Positions 60,421-64,000 of a stretch of 64,000 nt of DNA are shown here, piece after piece; position 1 is the stretch's first letter, and every line of letters starts with the position of its first letter. The stretch lies in contig OY743176.1 in the NCBI GenBank assembly GCA_963555705.1, forward strand, positions 41,796,026 to 41,860,025. The letters are read 5' to 3'. Both the position numbers and the translations under genes were made by a program. The notes beneath the pieces are model-generated. The model was given only the letters and a program-made list of their open reading frames with translations, was not told the origin of the DNA and ran no database searches. The stretch is from Ligustrum vulgare (lineage: Eukaryota; Streptophyta; Magnoliopsida; Lamiales; Oleaceae).

Positions 60421-60769
60421 TTAAACTATAAATTTCAAAAGACTAATTCAACTTATTTTTTTCTAATTGGCTAGACGAAACATACGGAGATTTAAAGGAT
60501 TGAAGTCATTCCCGCTCAACCACACTTGTTAAGTTTAAGGTAAACTAGCCCCTATTAATTGATTTAAATTATGATTGCATGTGAATGTGTATGTTATGTG
60601 ACTTATGTGAAAGTCATTTTTATGAAAAGAGACGAGAATGTATTTCTTCAGAAATAATTATGTTGTTATGCATGTCATAACTTACATGCTTTTATGCATG
60701 AGAAAGAAAGAAGAGAATATCTTGCAAGATAAATGATGATGTTATGCATAACTTATGTGTCTTATGTGC

Positions 60770-60960
60770 ACGAGAAGAAAGAGCAACCCATACTCTATGA
60801 TTTTAAAGAGTTTATGATTTTTCAAAGAGAAGCCATGTGCTTTAATGCACGAGAAGAGCAATCCACACCCTATGACTTTAAAGAGCCTATGATTTTCAAA
60901 GAGAAGCCATGTGCTTTTATGCACGAGAAGAGCAACCCACACCGTATGATTTCTAAAGAG
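60770..60960. repeat. ~75-bp tandem repeat in the LTR relic
   Basis: Three imperfect units containing GCACGAGAAGAGCAACCCAC and CTATGATTTTCAAAGAGAAG. They correspond in position, but not closely in sequence, to the repeat block at 31990-32430. The small ORFs here only translate the repeat. Confidence 0.75.
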
Positions 60961-61339
60961 CCTGCATTTACGTGTTCAATTATATTGTAAATTGATTAAT
61001 TGGCGATGAGTCTACTGAGTATTTCTATGAAATGCCCATATCTATTTTAACAATATTTGCAGATTTCGGAGAGGGTGGCAAGTGATGGATGATTGTGGCA
61101 ATAGTTGTTAAATGGTTAAAAATCTTATTTTAATGATCCGTATTTCCAAACATTGGATAATTTTGAGAATTTCAATTATTTGAGAAATTATGACATTACA
61201 AATTGTTTTACAATATTAATGACTCGATTTATTATTTCGAATTGTTTCATAAAGGTTTTAGATTTTATCGACCATTACAGCTTATTTAATGTTGCCAAAA
61301 ATGAATTTCAGTTATTTCTTCCGCTAAACTATTATTTTG

Positions 61340-61928
61340 GCAAAGGAAGCAATACAGGAAGCCAGTCGAAATGGTTCAGTTGTTGTTCTTGTTGATACAG
61401 CTGGTCGAATGTAGGTATATAGGATTTCACATGTGGCTTGTTGGCGAATTGTAAATTTCTCTAAACAAACTTGCACTGTCCAATAAAACCTTTGTTCGTT
61501 AAGACCTGATGATAATCAGGGTTTTGAGACCAACATTATACCTTGATCATTTCATTGGAGTAATGTCATTTTGCTACCCAGCAGTTGTATATATTTTCAA
61601 TTGCATTGTTCAGGATAATGAACCACTTATGTGAGCTATATATGTCAAAGCTTATCTACATTAACAGCCCTGATCTGATCTTGTTTGCTGGTAAGGCACT
61701 TGTGGTGAATGATGCTGTGGACCAACTTTTAAAAATTAATAAGGCTTGTTGGATTTTGGTAAATTTTTTAAATTTATTCACTTTGCAATACCCACCCAAC
61801 CCCACATGCTAGTTATAAGCAGTTTTTCTTCATTTTTTTTGTAGAAATTAGCTGACATGTCGCCCTTCCCCAACCCCAAATTGATTGATGGGATCTTGCT
61901 TACCAAGTTTGATACTATTGATGATAAG
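61340..61928 (+). pseudogene. SRP receptor alpha subunit gene fragment (GTPase domain), broken
   Basis: Three exon-like pieces of the plant signal-recognition-particle receptor alpha (FtsY/SRP54-type GTPase), which docks ribosome-SRP complexes at the ER. Piece 1 (61340-61411) reads AKEAIQEASRNGSVVVLVDTAGRM and contains the G3 motif DTAGRM. Piece 2 (from 61614) reads DNEPLM, then after a frameshift SKLIYINSPDLILFAGKAL and VVNDAVDQLLK, to 61743 or 61758. Piece 3 (61845-61928) reads KLADMSPFPNPKLIDGILLT and KFDTIDDK, with the G4 TKFD motif and a good donor GTAAGG. The codon after GRM is TAG, where the family has Gln (CAG). The N-terminal part is replaced by the LTR relic at about 61337, and the last exon is not seen within 2 kb. 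It keeps intron positions, so it is a genomic fragment and not a retrocopy. Confidence 0.85.
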
Positions 61929-63903
61929 GTAAGGTCCTTCATCATTCATTTTCCTTTCCTTGTTAAAGTAGAAGATGCATAGGGATCTCTTTATTTACAA
62001 GTTAAAAATTATTTACTTAGAAGTATACTTTTAAGCTAATTTTTTTAACTTCAAACAGGCCTCTTTGTTGCAATTTCTATAGTTTCATACTCAAACATCT
62101 ACTGTTACTTCAGTGCGATGTCTAGGCAATATTAAAAAATAATTCGTGGACATTTATAATAAGACATCAATCTTTTATTTTTTATTACTAGTATTAAGCA
62201 CGTGCTTCGCATGTCTTATATATATGATGAATGTTAAAGTAACGTTTTTAAAGTACTAATACTCTTTTTGAAAATAACTTAAATAATTGATATTGTTAGA
62301 GGAAAATTGTAAATGAATTTCAATTCTTAATATATTAATATTTTATTAAAAAATTTCGTCTAATTCTTCAAAATATATATCAAACAATTATTTAAAATGT
62401 CTGCTTAATAAATAAATCGCGTGTGATATATTAAGAAGTAATATGATATCATAAAATATTAGGCAAATCAATAATTTCTTTATAAAATATTAATGGTGAG
62501 TCACGAAAAATGTGAAAAAACTCTGTCAGGATAAACTGAATTAATTTGTGAACATATTTTATAAGGAAAAAAGTTTAATATTATGTTCTCATTTGAGAGA
62601 AATTAAAATAAGATTTTAATCTAAGTCAAAGTCAACAATTAATTTTAATCATACATTTCATTAGAAATACAATTTTTCAACCACATATTATTAATTTTTA
62701 TCAAAATCTATTAAAATCTTATTTTAATTATCACCAAACAGTGTCTATATAAATTAAAATTAAAATTTCCGTTTTGATCTTTTTTCTCCCAAATGGTTTG
62801 AAATTATTTATTTTATATTCTTAATAAGAAAATAATTAAAAATATATATTTTTCTTTTTATAAAATTAATTGATGATTTTGATAAGAATTTAAGTAAGTT
62901 TAAAAATAAAACGTTTCACACTCACCATACTTTGAAAATAATTATAAAAAATCTATTTTTACCGATAACTAAAATATAATTGTTTGAATTAATAATAGAA
63001 AAAAATTATTGAAAGCATAAACATACTCTTTGAAATATTAAGTGGACTTCTCACGGGAAATGAAACTTGATTGGACAATATTCTTAAAGTAAATTAACAA
63101 GTAACGATACTAAATTAATATTAATTGAATAACCAATTTCGATTTAGTCAACGTGGATAAATTAATGAAATTTCAATTTAGTCAACGTGGATAATTAATG
63201 TTTTGAAATAAAAATAAAAATAAATAAGTTTCAACAAATGAACTAAGGGTATTACTGGAAAAAGAAAAGAATGTGAGGATAAAATGGAAAATCAAAAGAT
63301 TTCCACTCATCCACATTTTTAAGATAGTGTAGATTTAATTTAGAAGACTTATTTGAATATTTGGGTGTGGGGATAAAGTTTTTTTTTTTTTTTTTTTTTT
63401 TTTGACACCTAAACACTTGGACAAAGTTTCACAATTTCCATGTTAATAATTATGAGAATAAATTAGTGATTAATTGAAATGCACAATGCCTTAATTCAGT
63501 CTACTTTGACGAACACCCAATTCTCCTTCTTTCGTGTATTCATAGTTGATTTTCAGCTCAATTTCATGGTGGAAAATTAATTTCTAAATCATTTGATGAG
63601 ATTGTGTTTAGTAGTAGTAAACATAGTCTTGGTAGGAAAGAATAAATTGGGGTGTATATGGCAGTCATGTATTAGACTCATTGATTATAGCTATATCTTG
63701 AAGATGAAGATTTTACATGTCTTTTTATTCTCTTTTACAAGATCCGGACACTTGATTTATGCCTTATGGATGAAGAGCTTTGGAATGAAATATATTAATC
63801 AAAACTAAGGTTTGAGAATATACAAGTAATCACTAATCTTAGCAATTTTACAGAAAATGCATTAATCCATTTACAATTACCCATACATTCCCTTCTAATT
63901 TAA

Positions 63904-63905
<2 letters not shown>
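61929..63905. other. AT-rich spacer without a recognised gene
   Basis: The pseudogene's terminal exon is not found here. Minor features: TATTAAGCACGTGCTTCGCATG near 62195, a word recurrent in plant repeats; an imperfect 40-bp tandem duplication (TTTAGTCAACGTGGATAA twice, 63143-63200); and a run of 25 T (63379-63403). A 71-codon ORF at 63593-63808 has no support. Confidence 0.6.

Positions 63906-63906
<1 letters not shown>

Positions 63907-63990
<84 letters not shown>
63907..63990. repeat. Compound microsatellite (AT)21(AG)21
   Basis: About 21 AT units (63907-63948) followed directly by about 21 AG units (63949-63990). Confidence 0.97.
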
Positions 63991-63993
<3 letters not shown>

Positions 63994-64000
63994 ACCTCAT

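Larger units (their letters stand above)
58822..61336 (+). mobile_element. LTR relic of the same family, truncated
   Basis: An LTR in + sense beginning TATACCGACCAAG at 58822 (shared with the monomer end) and running to about 61336. There it matches the reverse complement of the LOG-element LTR (GTTTCATAAA, TTATTTAATGTTGCCAAAAA, GTTATTTCTTCCGC), but it stops about 65 bp before the expected GGGGCGCTACA end. It contains a Pro/His/Thr-rich GC-richer part (59120-59880), AGTCCCTCAACTTTCAAATT repeats (59970-60420), a C17 run and a tandem block at 60770-60960. No internal region follows. The + strand ORF at 59091-59744 is low-complexity and not supported. Confidence 0.85.

Noticed and set aside
63593..63808. 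71-codon + strand ORF near the right end
   Set aside because: No recognisable motif, AT-rich context, no supporting start or splice context.

Overview
This window is repeat-dense plant nuclear DNA, almost certainly from a eudicot. The evidence is a plant L1-type LINE, a Ty1/Copia pol remnant, Tekay-like chromovirus LTRs with an initiator-tRNA-Met primer site, a CACTA end beginning CACTACAAGAAAA, and decayed pieces of plant housekeeping genes (ribose-5-phosphate isomerase, SRP receptor alpha). I see no rRNA, tRNA or CRISPR feature and no ordinary intact host gene. The only intact recognisable genes travel inside retrotransposons. The species cannot be named from this sequence.

Layout. 1-4127: LINE, missing its 5' part, with two in-frame stops in ORF2. 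4128-6050: spacer, an intronless ribose-5-phosphate isomerase pseudogene and a hAT-like end. 6114-7178: Copia pol remnant cut inside its YVDD motif by a chromovirus LTR (7179-9355), which still has its integrase chromodomain (to about 9665). 9670-12540: AT-rich spacer, microsatellites and an LTR-like fragment. 12541-13040: CACTA end with palindromic subterminal repeats. 13041-58937: a tandem array of about 25 monomers of about 1.01 kb, split by two nested 10.3-kb LTR elements. 58822-61336: an LTR relic whose first 116 bp are the same sequence that ends every monomer. 61340-61928: SRP-receptor-alpha pseudogene. 61929-64000: AT-rich spacer ending in an (AT)n(AG)n microsatellite.

The central discovery is a pair of non-autonomous LTR retrotransposons, 31372-41659 and 46474-56781, inserted separately into the array. 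Each has 3.5-kb LTRs, a 5-bp target-site duplication, a tRNA-iMet primer site and a polypurine tract, but no gag or pol. On the strand opposite to the element sense, each carries an intact, intronless LOG gene (the cytokinin-activating phosphoribohydrolase) and a 183-residue Cys-rich protein of unknown function, each with its own TATA-like box. The LTRs of one copy look identical and those of the other nearly so, so both insertions are recent. Five nucleotide differences separate the two LOG copies and only one changes an amino acid. LTRs of this group also share an antisense TATA / CT-rich leader / splice-donor arrangement that could drive the cargo.

The second discovery is how the satellite arose. 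Its monomer is a chimera of about 900 bp next to the CACTA end plus the first 116 bp of a retrotransposon LTR. The last monomer runs straight into the rest of that LTR. The array therefore appears to have grown from one insertion junction, at a CCAAAT microhomology, and later acquired two- and three-monomer higher-order repeats before the LOG elements landed in it. All comparisons were made by eye.
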